DNA of 8,212 nt, from assembly GCA_943326655.2 (NCBI GenBank), contig CALPUC020000034.1, positions 1 to 8,212 on the forward strand, written 5' to 3'. This document shows, in pieces, positions 7,127 to 8,212 of the stretch. A model generated the notes under the pieces. It was not told the origin of the DNA, did no database searches, and saw nothing but the letters and a program-made list of their open reading frames with translations. This stretch comes from Rhodoluna limnophila (lineage in GTDB: Bacteria > Actinomycetota > Actinomycetes > Actinomycetales > Microbacteriaceae). The first letter of the stretch is position 1; each line of letters opens with the position of its first letter. A program made the position numbers and the translations under genes.

Positions 7127-7955
7127 TCAGTTCGGAGACAAACTCAGCCAAGCGTTTGAGAAAAGCGGTCAACTCTGTGTCGGAATTGACCCTCACAGTC
7201 ATCTGCTACGGACTTGGGGCTTGAATGATTCCCCGCTCGGGCTCCGCGAATTCGCTCTCAGGGTTGTCGAAGCCGCGTCGGGTCTGGTTTCCGCTGTAAA
7301 GCCGCAGGTTTCGTTTTTCGAGAGGTTTGGGGCCCGCGGCTTCGAAGTTCTTGCCGAGGTAACGCAATTTGCCCATTCTGAGGGCCTAATTGTTATCGTG
7401 GACGCCAAACGCGGAGACATAGGCACAACTATGGAGGCCTATTTTGAAGCCTGGTTCGGTGAGCATTCAGGCTTTTACGCGGACGCAATTACCACATCCC
7501 CATATCTTGGACTTGGCGCAACCACTCGGGCGTTTGGTAAATGGGCCGAGGAGGGTAAAGGCTTTTACTCGCTCGTCGCCACATCGAACATCGAGGGCGA
7601 GTCTGTTCAACTCGCTCAAACCAATGGGCGCACGCTGGCAGCCGATCAATTCGAGCAGTTAATCCAGTTGAATCAGGGCGCCCACGGCCCAATCGGTTCT
7701 TTTGGGGCTGTTTTGGGCGCGACCGTAGACCTGGATTCGTTTGGTGTTGCAGAAAAGCGAGGCAAAGTCCCAGTTTTGGCTCCTGGTTTTGGGGCACAAG
7801 GTGCCAAACTGACAGACGCGAAGGCGATCTTTGGGGGAATGGCCGGTGCGGTTTCGTACTCTGTTTCGCGCTCAATCTTGGAAGCTGGGGCAAACGATTT
7901 GCCGAGCGCCATAAAGCGAGCTAATTCCGAGCTCACTGACGGACTTACTAAGTAG
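7119..7955 (+). CDS. pyrF: Orotidine 5'-phosphate decarboxylase, long subfamily 2
   Basis: PyrF decarboxylates OMP to UMP, the last step of the pathway. From the TTG at 7119 it has 278 residues, normal for the actinobacterial/myxobacterial subfamily 2 and longer than the E. coli enzyme (about 245). Motifs include LCVGIDPHSHLL (19-30), K61 in AVKPQVSFFERFG, the catalytic DAKRGDIGTT (D95, K97, D100), TTSPYLG (125-131), the phosphate-loop APGFGAQG (221-228), and YSVSRSIL with R251. The start is chosen because it lies right before the family N-terminus, has a spaced purine tract, and produces the same 8-base overlap (TTGCCTAA) seen at carA/carB (ATGCCTAA). The frame stays open upstream to at least 7038, but that stretch is carB sequence read in another frame and resembles no PyrF N-terminus. 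No ATG occurs in frame before the catalytic motif. The TAG stop is 9 bases before gmk. Confidence 0.95.
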   Translation: MPNQFGDKLSQAFEKSGQLCVGIDPHSHLLRTWGLNDSPLGLREFALRVVEAASGLVSAVKPQVSFFERFGARGFEVLAEVTQFAHSEGLIVIVDAKRGDIGTTMEAYFEAWFGEHSGFYADAITTSPYLGLGATTRAFGKWAEEGKGFYSLVATSNIEGESVQLAQTNGRTLAADQFEQLIQLNQGAHGPIGSFGAVLGATVDLDSFGVAEKRGKVPVLAPGFGAQGAKLTDAKAIFGGMAGAVSYSVSRSILEAGANDLPSAIKRANSELTDGLTK

Positions 7956-7964
7956 TCTTTTACT

Positions 7965-8212
7965 ATGGTTTCTCGTCTAGCGGTAATTGCCGGCCCTACC
8001 GCCGTGGGGAAGGGAACCGTCGTTCGGCATTTGATTCAACACCACCCTGAAATCCGGCTTTCAATCTCCGCGACAACTAGAGCACCTAGACCCGGTGAGG
8101 TTGACGGAGTGGACTACTACTTTTGGTCGAACGAGCGCTTCGATCAGGCTATTGCTAACCGAGAACTCCTGGAATTTGCCACCGTTCATGGTGTTAATCG
8201 GTATGGTACTCC
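7965..8212 (+). CDS. gmk: Guanylate kinase (3' end cut by window)
   Basis: Gmk phosphorylates GMP (and dGMP) to the diphosphate with ATP, in the cytoplasm. The first 82 residues are visible, of a protein normally about 190-210 long. The P-loop reads AGPTAVGKGT (G10, G15, K16, G17, T18). The GMP-binding region follows: SISATTRAPRPGEVDG with S35, R39, R42 and E45, then DYYF (Y51), E70 in LLEFA, and Y80-G-T. These match known GMP-contact positions. The ATG is the only possible start between the pyrF stop and the P-loop. There is no recognisable Shine-Dalgarno sequence in the preceding bases (AAGTAGTCTTTTACT), so initiation probably depends on ribosomes finishing pyrF. It lies in the same frame as pyrF, separated by the TAG stop and three codons. 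In related genomes gmk is followed by rpoZ and coaBC; here the window ends first. Confidence 0.96.
   Translation, partial: MVSRLAVIAGPTAVGKGTVVRHLIQHHPEIRLSISATTRAPRPGEVDGVDYYFWSNERFDQAIANRELLEFATVHGVNRYGT

Noticed and set aside
7489..7893. 134-residue open frame on the minus strand opposite pyrF
   Set aside because: It lies wholly within pyrF, is rich in Pro and Arg as expected of a shadow frame, and shows no recognisable domain or ribosome site.
7899..7927. Promoter-like pair TTGCCG, 17-base spacer, TAATTC ahead of gmk
   Set aside because: TAATTC matches only the first two -10 positions and lacks the final T typical of TAnnnT; not enough to call a promoter.

Overview
The window is a tightly packed run of de novo pyrimidine (UMP) biosynthesis genes, all on the + strand: pyrR (5' end cut off), pyrB, pyrC, carA, carB, pyrF, then the start of gmk (3' end cut off). 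There is no intergenic stretch longer than 9 bases, so no room for an RNA gene, mobile element, CRISPR array or conventional terminator between genes, and I saw none. All of these are well-known families. I found no previously undescribed system, and the findings below are small architectural oddities inside an ordinary housekeeping operon.

Organism: the order pyrR-pyrB-pyrC-carA-carB-pyrF-gmk is the classic actinobacterial arrangement. The proteins carry actinobacterial hallmarks: a PyrR reading GIPTRG...RDDL...VDDVLFSGRT, a CarA with the GICFGNQ nucleophile motif, and the long (about 280 residue) subfamily-2 PyrF with DAKRGDIGTT. Base composition looks close to 50% GC by eye, well below most Actinobacteria. 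Mid GC plus extreme compactness suggests a small-genome actinobacterium, perhaps a freshwater or marine Microbacteriaceae of the Luna type (Rhodoluna/Aquiluna-like). That placement is inference.

Layout: pyrR (3-476) overlaps pyrB (473-1426) by an ATGA. pyrB abuts pyrC (1427-2707) with no gap and in the same frame. pyrC is followed after 2 bases by carA (2710-3846, GTG start). carA overlaps carB (3839-7126) by 8 bases. carB overlaps pyrF (7119-7955, TTG start) by 8 bases. pyrF is followed after 9 bases by gmk (7965 onward), again in the same frame.

How the genes work together: CarA/CarB make carbamoyl phosphate from glutamine, bicarbonate and ATP. PyrB condenses it with aspartate, and PyrC closes the ring to dihydroorotate. 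The next two steps (pyrD, pyrE) are not encoded here. PyrF then decarboxylates OMP to UMP. PyrR senses UMP and represses the operon, and CarB carries its own C-terminal allosteric domain for feedback. gmk (GMP to GDP) is a purine step apparently carried on the same transcript. Compared with Mycobacterium and Streptomyces, the genes usually inserted in this operon (a small membrane protein between pyrC and carA, pyrD, and the integration host factor mihF/sihF before gmk) are missing here.
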